Part shown: piece by piece, positions 1 through 8,887 of the stretch
How positions within the stretch are numbered: position 1 is the stretch's first letter
How the letters are laid out: every line of letters begins with the position of its first letter
Origin: Halobacterium sp. DL1
GTDB taxonomy: Archaea; Halobacteriota; Halobacteria; Halobacteriales; Halobacteriaceae
DNA: 64,000 nt
Reading direction: 5' to 3'
Assembly: GCA_000230955.3 (NCBI GenBank)
Contig: CP007060.1
Span: 248,001-312,000 of the forward strand
The notes under the pieces: generated by a model
What the model was told of the DNA's origin: nothing
Databases searched by the model: none
The model's input: only the letters and a program-made list of their open reading frames with translations
Made by a program: the position numbers and the translations under genes

Positions 1-636
1 TTCGTGGAGCACTTCTACGAGCAGGACGGCTGGTCGGGCGTCGCGGACCTCTACTCGAACCCCGCGAAGACCTCCGAGCAGGTCGCCCAGCCCGAGAAGT
101 ACGGCACCGACCAGCCCGCGGACGTCAGGCTCCCCGACCGCTCGTCGGCCGGCTGGGAGCGGGTCACCGTCGACGGCCGGGCACCGTACGGCGAAGTCGG
201 CGTCGGCGGCCTCACGGCCATGCTCGCCTACCCGGCCTACCACGAGGGCCGCCAGGGGGTCGTGCTCAACCCCCAGGAGTTCCTGAACATCGAGGACGGT
301 TCGGTCGACCGGAGCGACCCGTTCGACTACACCACCACGCCCGTCGAGGGCTGGGACGGTGAGCGGATGTGGATCTACGAGAGCGACGACGGCGAGACGG
401 CGTACACGTGGCGCATCGCCTGGGACTCCCAGCGCGACGCCAAGCAGTTCGCGGAGACCTACCGCAACCTCCTCCAGTACTGGGGCGCCGAACAGCGCGA
501 CAACGGCGTCTGGCGCATCCCCGAGGGGGAGAGCGAGTTCGCCGACGCGTTCCGCGTCACCGTCTCCGGCGACACGGTGACTATCGTGAACGCGCCGACC
601 GTCGACCAGCTCGGCGACGTCCACGCGAGACAGTAG
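1..636 (+). CDS. Haloarchaeal surface protein, Hvo_1808-like (C-terminal part)
   Basis: The reading frame is open from the window edge and stops at 634-636, so this is the C-terminal portion of a gene that begins outside the window. A GTG at position 4 is probably internal. The fragment is acidic and has an N(L)NPQEF stretch, a GWDGERMWIYES block and a C-terminal IVNAPTVDQL segment, resembling the Hvo_1808 family of exported haloarchaeal surface proteins. No membrane segment or signal peptide is visible in this part. A five-T tract at 644-648 just after the stop could terminate the transcript. Family assignment is from memory of family features; biochemical function is unknown. Confidence 0.55.
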   Translation, partial: FVEHFYEQDGWSGVADLYSNPAKTSEQVAQPEKYGTDQPADVRLPDRSSAGWERVTVDGRAPYGEVGVGGLTAMLAYPAYHEGRQGVVLNPQEFLNIEDGSVDRSDPFDYTTTPVEGWDGERMWIYESDDGETAYTWRIAWDSQRDAKQFAETYRNLLQYWGAEQRDNGVWRIPEGESEFADAFRVTVSGDTVTIVNAPTVDQLGDVHARQ

Positions 637-643
637 GCGAGCC

Positions 644-648
644 TTTTT
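644..648 (+). terminator. T-tract after the surface protein gene
   Basis: Five consecutive T residues in GC-rich DNA, eight bases after the stop codon at 636 and 52 bases before the next start. Oligo-T is the usual archaeal termination signal. No stem-loop precedes it. Confidence 0.3.
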
Positions 649-699
649 CGCCCGTGCCGCAGTAGCCCCAGCTATGCACGCTCACAGGGAGGTCCAGTC

Positions 700-1845
700 G
701 TGACCTTCGACATCGTCGGCCCCGACGCCATCGCCGACGGCCGCGCGACCGACGCCTACTTCCAGCGGACCGAGGCCACGCTCGACCACGCCGGAAAGAA
801 CCCTCACGTAGTCGCGGAGGTGACCGCCGACCAGTTCCCGACCGGCGAGTTCGAACTGTTCGCGGGCGCGAAGGACGCCGCCCACCTCCTCGAGGGACTT
901 CCCCTGGACGCCGACGCGCTCCCCGAGGGGACGCTGTTCGACGGCGGCCCAGTGATGCGAATCGAGGGCCAGTACCGCGACTTCGCGCGCTACGAGACGT
1001 CGCTGCTGGGCTTCCTCTCGCACGCCTCCGGCGTCGCCACCGCCGCTCTCGAAGTCCGGCGCGCCGCTCCCGACTCGCAGGTGTTGAGCTTCGGCGCGCG
1101 CCACGTCCACCCCTCCATCGCCGCGATGGTCGAACGCTCCGCGCTGCTGGCCGGTCTCGACGGCTTCTCGCACGTCGCCGCCGGGGAGATTCTCGGGCGG
1201 GAGGCCGGCGGCACGATGCCACACGCGCTGCTCATCTGTTTCGGGCGCGGCAACCAGGAGGCCGCGTGGCGGGCCTTCCACGAGGCCGTCCCGGCGGACG
1301 TCCCGCGCGTCGCGCTCTGTGACACGTACTCCGACGAGAAGGACGAGGTGCTGCGCGCCGTCGCGGAACTGGGCGACGACCTCGACGCCGTCCGCCTCGA
1401 CACCACCGGGTCGCGGCGCGGCGACTTCCGGCACATCGTCCGGGAGATACAGTGGGAACTCGACGTGCGCGGCCACGGCGACGTCGACGTCTTCCTCAGT
1501 GGCGGCCTCGGCCCCGAGGAGATCCGGCACCTCCGGGACGTCGCGGACGGCTTCGGCGTCGGCAGCCACGTCTCGAACGCCGACCCCGTTGACTTCGCGC
1601 TGGACATCGTCGAGGTGGACGGCGAACCAGCCGCCAAGCGCGGGAAGCTCTCGGGGAAGAAGGACGTCTACCGGACGCGGGACGGCGGCCACCACGTCGC
1701 GCTCGCAGGCCGGCCGGGCCCGACGGACGGCTCGGCGCTCATGGAACCGCTCGTCCGCGACGGCGAGATCGTCCAGGCGTTCGACGTGGACGCCGCTGCG
1801 GCGCGTGCGGTCGACGACGCAGAAACTGTCGGCTTCAGGCAGTGA
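700..1845 (+). CDS. pncB: Nicotinate phosphoribosyltransferase
   Basis: A 381-aa cytosolic enzyme that joins nicotinate to PRPP to give nicotinate mononucleotide, the salvage entry to NAD. Family landmarks are FGARHVHP (about 131-138), GTMPHAL (171-177), the RLDTTGSRRGD phosphate-binding stretch (232-242) and SGGLG (267-271). It is the short archaeal NAPRTase type rather than the long bacterial form. The GTG start at 700 has a purine-rich GGGAGGT Shine-Dalgarno-like sequence at 688-694; the ATG at 674 is out of frame and quickly hits a stop. The last 11 bases overlap the 3' end of the convergent AMMECR1 gene. Confidence 0.9.
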   Translation: MTFDIVGPDAIADGRATDAYFQRTEATLDHAGKNPHVVAEVTADQFPTGEFELFAGAKDAAHLLEGLPLDADALPEGTLFDGGPVMRIEGQYRDFARYETSLLGFLSHASGVATAALEVRRAAPDSQVLSFGARHVHPSIAAMVERSALLAGLDGFSHVAAGEILGREAGGTMPHALLICFGRGNQEAAWRAFHEAVPADVPRVALCDTYSDEKDEVLRAVAELGDDLDAVRLDTTGSRRGDFRHIVREIQWELDVRGHGDVDVFLSGGLGPEEIRHLRDVADGFGVGSHVSNADPVDFALDIVEVDGEPAAKRGKLSGKKDVYRTRDGGHHVALAGRPGPTDGSALMEPLVRDGEIVQAFDVDAAAARAVDDAETVGFRQ

Positions 1846-2467
1846 GCTCTTCGACCGGCTCCTCCTCGGCGTCCGTCTCCCGGAACACCTGCCCCTCGAA
1901 CAGCGTAACCATCACGTCGTCGTCCTCCCACGCGCCGTTCGGCAGGCCGGCCTTCCGGCACGTCCGGTCGAGATACTCGTAGACGCTCCAGTCGTTCTCC
2001 ACGGGGAGTGTGGGATACATCCAGCCGTGCTGGCCGTCGCCGTCGATGGCGACGCCGTGGACACCGAGGTCGATGTCCTCGGCCGGGTTGTCGGTCAGCA
2101 CGAGGTTCGACACCGTGCAGACGGAGACGCGGAGATTCGGCAGTTCGGCGGCCTCCACCTCTGAGCCACACGACGCCTCGCTAGCGGCCTTGATCGACGC
2201 CTCGACGATGGCGTGGCCGAGCTGCTGGGAGCCGTTCCCCAGTTCGCGGGCGGAGTCCTGTGCGCCCGCACAGCCGCGGAGGCGCCCACGACCCTGCGTC
2301 GACTCGAGGCGGACGAACGCGCTCGTGCGGTTGTAGAACGCGTCCCGCATGCTCCCTGGCTGCTCGCGCTGTCCGTTGCGGACGAACGCCTCGACTGATT
2401 CTCTGGCTAGTTCGACTGTCCGAGCGCCGTCCTCGAAGGAGAGTGTTACTGACTGGGCCTCGGCCAT
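1835..2467 (-). CDS. AMMECR1 domain protein
   Basis: A 210-aa protein of the AMMECR1/TIGR00296 family, conserved in archaea and eukaryotes and of unknown biochemical role. Family features include RGRLRGCAG (about 61-69), the LRVSVCTVSNL block and the HGVAIDGDGQHGWMYP segment. No membrane segments are visible. A TTAATC-like box on the minus strand at about 2490-2496 lies 25 bases before the ATG, consistent with a leaderless transcript. The 3' end overlaps pncB by 11 bases in convergent orientation. Confidence 0.85.
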   Translation of the reverse strand: MAEAQSVTLSFEDGARTVELARESVEAFVRNGQREQPGSMRDAFYNRTSAFVRLESTQGRGRLRGCAGAQDSARELGNGSQQLGHAIVEASIKAASEASCGSEVEAAELPNLRVSVCTVSNLVLTDNPAEDIDLGVHGVAIDGDGQHGWMYPTLPVENDWSVYEYLDRTCRKAGLPNGAWEDDDVMVTLFEGQVFRETDAEEEPVEELTA

Positions 2468-2719
2468 TATGCAACGTGTTACGGCAAGGATTAACTTGAA
2501 CTCTTCCCTTGTCAGCAGACCGCCGCTCGCGTTACGTTCCCGTTATCTGACCGCGCCCCACCCCGAGAAGAACGCAGTACGGGGAGACGAAAGACGTGGC
2601 TACCGACTGGCCGGACCAATGATTCCGGGTTAATTGACGTGAACGTTTCTCCGCAGCGTCGAAGAGTGTTTTCGACAGTCCGCGAACCTCGGACGACCGA
2701 ACCGCTTAACGCGGTCCCG

Positions 2720-3145
2720 GGGCTAGAGTGGGTGGGCAGAGGGAGCCCGGCTCCCGTGCCGCGAGGCATGAGGAAAGTCCCCCCACCAGTCGGGCGGGCG
2801 GCCGGACGCAAGTCCGGGACGGGAGACCGTCGGCACTGGAACAGAGACGACACGTCCCTCCCCGACCGATGAGGCGTGCGACCCGACCCGGAAGGGAAGG
2901 AAGCTAACCCGCCGAGGGTCGCGTGGTCGGCTGATGCCGACCACGTTACGAGCGAGCGGCGCCAGCCGCGAGCCACCGTGAACGGCGCAAGCCGTTCACC
3001 AGACGGGAGGGGACCGATGGAACGGCCAATCCCCGCCGGTGCAAGTCCGCGTGCGCAAGGTAGCCCGACGCTATCCGAGAGGATGCCGCGCGGACGCTCA
3101 GCCGAATGCCGGGCCGAACAGAAGGGGGCTTACTCCCCTCAGCTC
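2720..3145 (+). ncRNA. rnpB: RNase P RNA
   Basis: This is the catalytic RNA of RNase P, which trims the 5' leader from tRNA precursors. The 5' universal core GAGGAAAGTCC is at 2769-2779, and the 3' conserved ACAGAAGGGGGCTTAC segment is around 3118-3133, the counterpart of the bacterial ACAGAA..GGCUUA core. The P1 helix can be drawn between GGGCT(A)GAG at 2720 and CTCAGCTC ending at 3145 with one bulge and wobbles. The length of about 425 nt fits an archaeal type A RNA. Exact ends are inferred from P1 pairing and may be off by several bases. A GTACTTTTC stretch follows and may end transcription. Confidence 0.9.
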
Positions 3146-3211
3146 GTACTTTTCACCCGTGAGCGACGCTCACGGACAAAAATATACGCTAAAGAGACCG
3201 CACAGCGACCG

Positions 3212-3466
3212 CTATCGCGCCGTGTTGCCCGCGGTGTCCGCGGTAGCGATGGCCGACAGCGGCGACGCGCCGCCGACGATGGCGCCGGCCGTCAGCACCG
3301 CAGCGGCCAGCGTCACGAAGTCCGGACTCGGGTCGAGGTTCGCGAGTGCCGCGCCCGCGTCCACGATGAAGATGGTGATGAAGAAGCTCACGACTGCGAG
3401 CACGAGCAGGAGTACGACCGCGATGATACTACTGGCGAGTTGACCGAACGAATCGAGAAATCCCAT
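3212..3466 (-). CDS. Small two-helix membrane protein
   Basis: An 84-aa hydrophobic protein with one long transmembrane segment at about residues 10-35 (ASSIIAVVLLLVLAVVSFFITIF) and a second hydrophobic Ala/Gly-rich segment at about 50-72. There are no Cys or other catalytic signatures. It converges on the RNase P RNA gene, with about 66 bases between the two ends. I do not recognise the family; the start gives a natural MGFLDSFGQ amphipathic N-terminus. Confidence 0.6.
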   Translation of the reverse strand: MGFLDSFGQLASSIIAVVLLLVLAVVSFFITIFIVDAGAALANLDPSPDFVTLAAAVLTAGAIVGGASPLSAIATADTAGNTAR

Positions 3467-3582
3467 TGTAACTTACCTCGAACGGTGCAAGCCACGCAAC
3501 CCTGATAAAACGATGTGTAGTCGATACGGGAACAGTGACACGTCGAAGCGTCACTGCTCTCGCCGCAACATCGACGTCAGAA

Positions 3583-4686
3583 CTACGTCTGGAACCCGTC
3601 TTCCCACCGGAACGTTCCGTCGCGCTGCACGACTTCTCCGTCGACCTCGATGTACGAGTCCTCGCTCATGTCCGTGATCATGTCGACGTGGACGGCGGAG
3701 TCGTTGGCCTCGTCCTCGTGGCCCTCCGGGTAGTTCGACTCGTAGGCGCGGCCGAGCGCGAGGTGGATGGTGTCGCCCATCTTCTCGTCGAAGAGGATGG
3801 AGTCGGTGAACTGGTCGATGCCGCGGTTCATCCCGATGCCGAGTTCGCCGAGGCGCCGGGCGCCCGCGTCCGTGTCGAGGATGTCGCCGACCACGCTCTC
3901 GTTCTCGGCCGCCGAGTAGTCGACGACTTCGCCGTCTTCGAAGGTCAGGTGGACGTCCTGGACGCGCTCGCCGCGGATGGTCATCGGCACGTCGAAGAAC
4001 ACCTCGCCCTCCGTGGCGGCGGGCGCGGTGAACACCTCGCCCGAGGGGAGGTTGTGGGAGTCGTAGGCGACGGAGGCCGCGGAGTTCACGGCGACGCGGT
4101 TCTCGATGCTCATCGTGAGGTCGGTGTCCGCCTTGACAACTCTGACCTCGCTGCCCGCGTCGAGGACGTCCTTCATGTTCGCCATCTCGTCGGCGAGGGA
4201 CTCCCAGTCCCGCAGGATGGCGTCGTAGGCGAACGCCTGGTACTCCTCGTAGGACATGTTCGCTTGCTGGGCGAGCGACCGCGTCGGGTGGACGGTGCCC
4301 ACCCAGTCGGTGTCCATGTACGCCTCCCGGATGCCCTGGCGGGCCTTCGACTGGGCTTGCTGGGTCTCCGGGGGGATGTCCGACCCCTCGCTCGCGTTCC
4401 GTCCGCCGCCGATGGAGAGCACGACGTCTGCGTTCTCCATGAGCGCGAGCAGGTGGTCGGGGTCCTCCTCGAAGTCGCCGTCGTGGGCCAGCGCGTACGC
4501 CCGACCCACCTCGCTGGAGGCGTAGGACGTCTGGAGGTTCGCGCCGCGCTCCCCGACCTTCTCGGCGACGGCGACGGCCAGCTCGTGGCTGTCGGGGCCG
4601 ACGTTCAGGACGACGTTGTCGCCCTCCTCGACGCGCGCGCTCCACCCTACCAGTACCTCGGCGTGTTCCTCGACGCGGGGGTCCAT
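3583..4686 (-). CDS. Aminopeptidase, M29 family
   Basis: A metal-dependent aminopeptidase of the thermophilic M29 family (AmpS/AmpT/PepS type), 367 aa from MDPRVEEHAEVLVGWS, the usual N-terminus in this family. The frame extends to an ATG at 4713, but the extra nine residues are Cys-rich and atypical, so the ATG at 4686 is preferred. Family features include the central ADTDLTMS segment, the SGEVFTAP motif and a C-terminal HVDMITDM segment that helps bind the two metals. It lies downstream of valS on the same strand, about 90 bases away. Confidence 0.85.
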   Translation of the reverse strand: MDPRVEEHAEVLVGWSARVEEGDNVVLNVGPDSHELAVAVAEKVGERGANLQTSYASSEVGRAYALAHDGDFEEDPDHLLALMENADVVLSIGGGRNASEGSDIPPETQQAQSKARQGIREAYMDTDWVGTVHPTRSLAQQANMSYEEYQAFAYDAILRDWESLADEMANMKDVLDAGSEVRVVKADTDLTMSIENRVAVNSAASVAYDSHNLPSGEVFTAPAATEGEVFFDVPMTIRGERVQDVHLTFEDGEVVDYSAAENESVVGDILDTDAGARRLGELGIGMNRGIDQFTDSILFDEKMGDTIHLALGRAYESNYPEGHEDEANDSAVHVDMITDMSEDSYIEVDGEVVQRDGTFRWEDGFQT

Positions 4687-4774
4687 ACCGCAACCGTCGC
4701 ACGTGGCGGCCAAAAGCTGTCGGATGTCGGTCGGCTACGGGGGCTACTCGCCGCCGGTCACTCGCCGTCCGGGG

Positions 4775-7411
4775 TCACTCGTAGACGAGGACGGTGCCGA
4801 ACGACGTCTCGACGACGGCGACCTCCTCGCCGGAGGCCGCGCGGTACTCCTCGTCGACAGTGAGCCACTCGCTGTCGAGGTCGAACGCCTGCCCGTCGGA
4901 CTCGACCGTGACGGTGTCCCCGGAGTGGATCTGTGCCTGTATCTCCGCGGGGTCGGCGGCGTCGAGGGCCGCCATCACTGCGCCCGCGTCGCTCCGGAAC
5001 TCGGGGCCGATCTTCGAGTCCTCGCCGTCGACGTCGACGGGGACGAGTTCGATGTCCGGGCGCCCGGAGGCGAGTTTGATGGGCGCGTTGACGGTCTCGC
5101 TGAGGTCGTAGGTGTCGAGGTGGCTGTCGTCGCCGTCGAAGTAGAGTTCGATGCGGTCGAGGTCGGCGTTCAGCGGCATCCCCTGCTCGGACTTCCACGC
5201 GCGGATCTCGCTGGCCGTCTCCGCGATGCGGCGGCCGGCGACCTCCGCGTCCTCGTCGAGCAGGTCGACATCCGGCCACGCGGCGCTGTAGACGCTCCCC
5301 TCGGTGCCGGGGAGGCTCGTCCAGATCTCCTCGGCGGCGTGCGGGCTGAACGGCGAGAGCATCCGCACGACCGCGGTGACGGCGGTGTAGATGGTCTTCT
5401 CGGCGGCGTCGCGTTCGCCCGGCCGGCCGTTGTACAGCCGCCCCTTCACGAGTTCGACGTAGTCGTCGGCGAGGTCCTCCCAGACGAACTCCCGGAGGCG
5501 GCGGAGCGCGGCGTCGAAGCGGTAGTCCGCCATCTCGCTCTCGACGTCCTCGCTCACGCGGGTCAGCTCCGAGAGCAGCCAGCGGTCGGCGTCCCGGTAG
5601 GCGGGGTCCGCGATGTCCGGGGTGTCCTCGTCGAAGTGTCCCTCGGCGAACTTCACGATGTTCCACAGTTTCGTGAGGAACCGGGAGGCGGACTTGACCT
5701 CCTTCCACTGGAACTGGACGTCGCTGCCCGGCTGGCCGCCCAGCGCGAGCGCCTGCCGGAGCGCGTCCGCGGAGTACTCCGCGATGGCCTCGTCGGGGGT
5801 GACGGCGTCCCCGCTGCTCTTGGACATCTTCTTGCCGTCGGGGTCGAGCACCATCCCGTTGATGAGCGCGTCGTCCCAGGGCTTCTCGTCGGTGAGCGCA
5901 CCCGTCCGGAGCAGCGTGTAGAACGCCCACGTCCGGATGATGTCGTGGCCCTGCGGCCGCAGGCCGACCGGTTCGAACTCGTCGAGGTCGATCTCCTCGG
6001 GCCACCCGGAGATGTGCAGTGGCGTGATGGAGGAGTCCATCCACGTGTCCATGACGTCGCGCTCGCCGGTCCACTCGTCGGCACCGCACTCGGGACAGTC
6101 GTCAAGCGCGGGGCCCTCCTCGGTCGGGTCGACGGGGGTCTCCGCTTCGCTCGCGATGTGCCAGTGGCCACAGTCGTTGCACTGCCACGCGGGAATCGGG
6201 GTGGCGAAGACGCGCTGCCGGGAGATGACCCAGTCCCACTCCATGCCCTCCGTCCAGTCGACGAGGCGGTCGTGCATGTGCTCGGGAATCCACTCGACCT
6301 CAGCGCCCTTCTCGAGGACGAGGTCCTGGTCGACCTCCACGAACCACTGTTCCTTCGAGAGAATCTCGATGGGCGTGTCGCAGCGCCAGCAGGCACCGAC
6401 GTTCTGCTCGGTGGATTCGGTGTCGCCGAGGCGGCCCGCGTCGTCCAGGGCGTCCGCTATCTCGTCTTTGGCCTCGTCGATGTCGAGGCCCGCGAACTCG
6501 CCCGCGAGGTCGTTGAGGTGGCCGTCCTCCGTGAACACCGGTCGGAGGTCGAGGTCGTACTCGGCCCACCAGTCGACGTCCTGCTTGTCGCCGAACGTGC
6601 AGATCATCACCGCGCCGGTGCCGAACTCGGGGTCGACGTCGGCGTCGGCGACGAGTTCGACCTCCTGGCCGAACAGCGGCACCTCGAAGGTGTCGCCGAT
6701 GCGGTCCTCGTAGCGCTCGTCGTCCGGGCTGACTGCCATCCCGACGCAGGCCGCGAGCAGTTCCGGGCGCGTGGTGGCGATCTCGATGTCGTCGTTGCCG
6801 ACGCCGTCGAACGTGACGTAGTACAGCGTCCCCTGGCGGTCGACGTTCTCGACCTCCGCGTCGGCGATGGCAGTCTCGCACCGCGGACACCAGTTGACCG
6901 GGTGTTCGTCCCGGTAGACCATGCCGTCGTCGGCCATCCGGACGAACGACTCCTGGGTCTTCCCCCAGTACTCGGGGTCCATCGTGCGGTACTCCGCGTT
7001 CCAGTCCTGGGAGAAGCCGAGTTCCCGCATCGTCTGTTTCATCCCGTCGATGCGCTCCTCGGTGTGCTCGACGCACATCTCGCGGAACTCCTCGCGGGAG
7101 ACGTCCGTGCGGTGGATGTCGTGGTTCTCCTCGACTTTCACTTCCGTCGGGAGGCCGTGGCAGTCCCAGCCCTGCGGGAAGAGGACGGCGTCGCCCTGGA
7201 GGCTGCGGAAGCGGGCGACGAAGTCGATGTACGACCACTGGAGGCCGTGCCCGAGGTGGAGGTTCCCCGTCGGGTACGGCGGCGGCGTGTCCACGATGTA
7301 GCTGGTGTCGGCGTCGCTCGGGTCGTACTCGTAGACGTCGCTGCCCTCCCACTCGTCCTGCCACTTCGGTTCGATACGGTCGGGGTCGTAGCTGTCCGGA
7401 AGTTCTGTCAT
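4775..7411 (-). CDS. valS: Valyl-tRNA synthetase
   Basis: Charges tRNA-Val with valine in the cytoplasm. It is an 878-aa class Ia synthetase: the HIGH-type motif is PTGNLHLGH (about 47-55) and the KMSKS motif is at 528-532, with an editing domain between them. Zinc-knuckle Cys pairs are visible in the catalytic part ([33 protein letters not shown]). The anticodon-binding region follows KMSKS, and the C-terminal coiled-coil tRNA-binding arm of bacterial ValS is absent, as expected in archaea. The large open frame on the opposite strand here is a composition artefact. Confidence 0.97.
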   Translation of the reverse strand: MTELPDSYDPDRIEPKWQDEWEGSDVYEYDPSDADTSYIVDTPPPYPTGNLHLGHGLQWSYIDFVARFRSLQGDAVLFPQGWDCHGLPTEVKVEENHDIHRTDVSREEFREMCVEHTEERIDGMKQTMRELGFSQDWNAEYRTMDPEYWGKTQESFVRMADDGMVYRDEHPVNWCPRCETAIADAEVENVDRQGTLYYVTFDGVGNDDIEIATTRPELLAACVGMAVSPDDERYEDRIGDTFEVPLFGQEVELVADADVDPEFGTGAVMICTFGDKQDVDWWAEYDLDLRPVFTEDGHLNDLAGEFAGLDIDEAKDEIADALDDAGRLGDTESTEQNVGACWRCDTPIEILSKEQWFVEVDQDLVLEKGAEVEWIPEHMHDRLVDWTEGMEWDWVISRQRVFATPIPAWQCNDCGHWHIASEAETPVDPTEEGPALDDCPECGADEWTGERDVMDTWMDSSITPLHISGWPEEIDLDEFEPVGLRPQGHDIIRTWAFYTLLRTGALTDEKPWDDALINGMVLDPDGKKMSKSSGDAVTPDEAIAEYSADALRQALALGGQPGSDVQFQWKEVKSASRFLTKLWNIVKFAEGHFDEDTPDIADPAYRDADRWLLSELTRVSEDVESEMADYRFDAALRRLREFVWEDLADDYVELVKGRLYNGRPGERDAAEKTIYTAVTAVVRMLSPFSPHAAEEIWTSLPGTEGSVYSAAWPDVDLLDEDAEVAGRRIAETASEIRAWKSEQGMPLNADLDRIELYFDGDDSHLDTYDLSETVNAPIKLASGRPDIELVPVDVDGEDSKIGPEFRSDAGAVMAALDAADPAEIQAQIHSGDTVTVESDGQAFDLDSEWLTVDEEYRAASGEEVAVVETSFGTVLVYE

Positions 7412-7578
7412 GACTGTCTGGGTCGTCGGTCGCCTGGCTCTGTGTGTGAAACGCGTCGTTCGCGAGAAAGGAGCTTACACACGTACTACGGCGATACCGA
7501 CGCTCATACCTTGTGAGAGCGGCGGGTCGCTGATAAATGTTCCCGTCCCGGGTCGAGCGATTCCGTGCCCTAAGGGCC

Positions 7579-7596
7579 CCACACCGAGTGGTGTGG
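7579..7596. repeat. Hairpin between valS and the iron importer
   Basis: A perfect 7-bp inverted repeat, CCACACC / GGTGTGG, with a GAGT loop in the 254-bp divergent gap between valS and the iron-binding lipoprotein gene. It sits about 50 bases before the main iron box. It could be part of a valS leader or an operator; its role is unknown. Confidence 0.4.
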
Positions 7597-7609
7597 AACC
7601 TGCCCGTGG

Positions 7610-7625
7610 TTTAGGCTCGCCAAAA
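7610..7625. promoter_or_regulatory. Imperfect upstream iron box
   Basis: TTTAGGCTCGCCAAAA matches the palindrome TTTAGGnnnnCCTAAA with one mismatch in the right half. It starts 35 bp before the perfect box at 7645, so the two lie about three and a half helical turns apart. This suggests a second, weaker site for a DtxR-type repressor. Inference from pattern only. Confidence 0.45.
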
Positions 7626-7637
7626 AACCGACGGACT

Positions 7638-7664
7638 TTTATTATTTAGGTGAGCCTAAACGAG
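7638..7664 (+). promoter_or_regulatory. Promoter with perfect iron box
   Basis: A TATA-like TTTTATTATTT stretch at 7637-7647 runs into the perfect 16-bp palindrome TTTAGGTGAGCCTAAA at 7645-7660, and the ATG follows at 7666. The palindrome matches the DtxR/IdeR/Idr class of iron box (TTAGGnnnnCCTAA). A repressor bound here would cover the TATA box and start point of what is almost certainly a leaderless transcript, giving repression when iron is plentiful. Confidence 0.8.
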
Positions 7665-7665
7665 T

Positions 7666-8763
7666 ATGCGACGACGTACGTTCATCAAGACTGGCGGTGC
7701 AGCGACCCTCGCGGGACTGCTCGCGGGCTGTGCGAGCCCCGCCGAGGGCGGCGATACCGACTCCGATTCGGGTTCCTACTCCGTCTCCATGACGCCCGTC
7801 GGCGAGGTGACCTTCGACAGCGTCCCCGAGACGGCCGCCGTCTACATGCCCGGCTACGCCGACATGGTCGTCGCGCTCGGTCACAGCGACGCCGTCGCAT
7901 CCGTCGGCCAGAAGGCCCGGTTCAACACCGACTACTACGACGAACTGGACGGCGTAAGCGTCGACGAGTCCGGGATGGTCGACCTCGTCGAGAGCGGCGT
8001 CACCCGCGAGACGCTGCTCGGCCTCGACGCGGACGTCCACCTCGTGGACCCGAACTGGCTGCTCAACGTCTTCGACAGCGTCGACCAGGACGACATCGAC
8101 GTGCTCGAGGAGCGCAACGGCCCGTTCTTCGGCAACACCATCTTCCGGCGCACCGACGCGTGGCACGACTACGACTACTACACCCTCTACGGCGCCTTCG
8201 AGAAGGTCGCCCAGGCCTTCCAGGAGACCGAGCGCTTCGAGTCCTTCCGGTCGCTCCACGACGACTTCGTCGGGGGCATCGAAGCGGACCTTCCCAGCGA
8301 AGGGCCCCGGGCCGCGCTCGTCTGGGGCGGGGAGAACGAGCCGACCTCGTTCTCGCCGTACCACCTCAGCGGCGAGGGGTCGAACAAGAAGCCGTTCCAC
8401 GACCTCCGCGTCCGGGACGCCCTGAAGGAGGCCGGCGTCGGCGCGCTCTCGACGGGCAACCGCTCGAAGGTCGACTACGAGACGTTGCTCGAGGTCGACC
8501 CCGAGGCGCTGTTCGTGCGCGGACACGAGGACAAGAGCCGCGCGGAGTTCGAAGACACCGTTCTCTCGTTCATGCAGAACCACGAGACCGCGAGCCGCAT
8601 CACCGCCGTCGAGAACGGCGACGTGTTCCGTGGCGGCCCCATCTACCTCGGCCCCATCGAACACCTCTTCGTCACCGAACGGTTCGCCACCGCGCTCTAC
8701 CCCGACAGCGTCGAGGGCGACCGCTTCGACCGCGACGAACTCGCCGGCGTGATTTCCCCGTAG
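7666..8763 (+). CDS. Iron/siderophore ABC transporter, substrate-binding lipoprotein
   Basis: A 365-aa extracytoplasmic binding protein of the FecB/BtuF type. The N-terminus is a Tat signal (RRRTFIK at 2-8) with a lipobox LLAGC, so Cys22 would be the lipidated residue. The mature protein starts with a Ser/Asp-rich linker and then the periplasmic-binding fold (the YMPGYADMVVALG region is typical). It heads an importer operon with the permease and ATPase that follow. The iron box over its promoter points to Fe(III)-chelate rather than cobalamin uptake, but the ligand itself cannot be read from the sequence. Confidence 0.88.
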   Translation: MRRRTFIKTGGAATLAGLLAGCASPAEGGDTDSDSGSYSVSMTPVGEVTFDSVPETAAVYMPGYADMVVALGHSDAVASVGQKARFNTDYYDELDGVSVDESGMVDLVESGVTRETLLGLDADVHLVDPNWLLNVFDSVDQDDIDVLEERNGPFFGNTIFRRTDAWHDYDYYTLYGAFEKVAQAFQETERFESFRSLHDDFVGGIEADLPSEGPRAALVWGGENEPTSFSPYHLSGEGSNKKPFHDLRVRDALKEAGVGALSTGNRSKVDYETLLEVDPEALFVRGHEDKSRAEFEDTVLSFMQNHETASRITAVENGDVFRGGPIYLGPIEHLFVTERFATALYPDSVEGDRFDRDELAGVISP

Positions 8764-8781
8764 ACGGAACGCTTTTCAACT

Positions 8782-8797
8782 CTTAGGCCAGCCTAAA
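8782..8797. promoter_or_regulatory. Second iron box, before the permease gene
   Basis: TTAGGCCAGCCTAA at 8783-8796, flanked C and A, is a palindromic DtxR-type iron box. It lies 19 bases after the lipoprotein stop codon and about 90 bases before the permease ATG, inside the importer cluster. It suggests that permease and ATPase also have their own iron-regulated promoter, or that this is a roadblock/operator within the operon. Confidence 0.7.
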
Positions 8798-8887
8798 AGA
8801 CAAGCAACGCTCGCCGGGACCGTCGCCGCGCCAGCCGGTTCTCGTCGACGGAACTCGCCCCCCGCAACACCACGACTCCCACAATCG

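Noticed and set aside
3039-3443. 134-aa plus-strand frame over the RNase P RNA end
   Set aside because: It overlaps the RNase P RNA 3' part and runs antisense to the small membrane protein gene.
4616-7516. 966-aa open frame opposite valS
   Set aside because: It lies wholly antisense to a clear ValS, is rich in Val/Asp/Arg repeats typical of GC-rich shadow frames, and has no recognisable domain.
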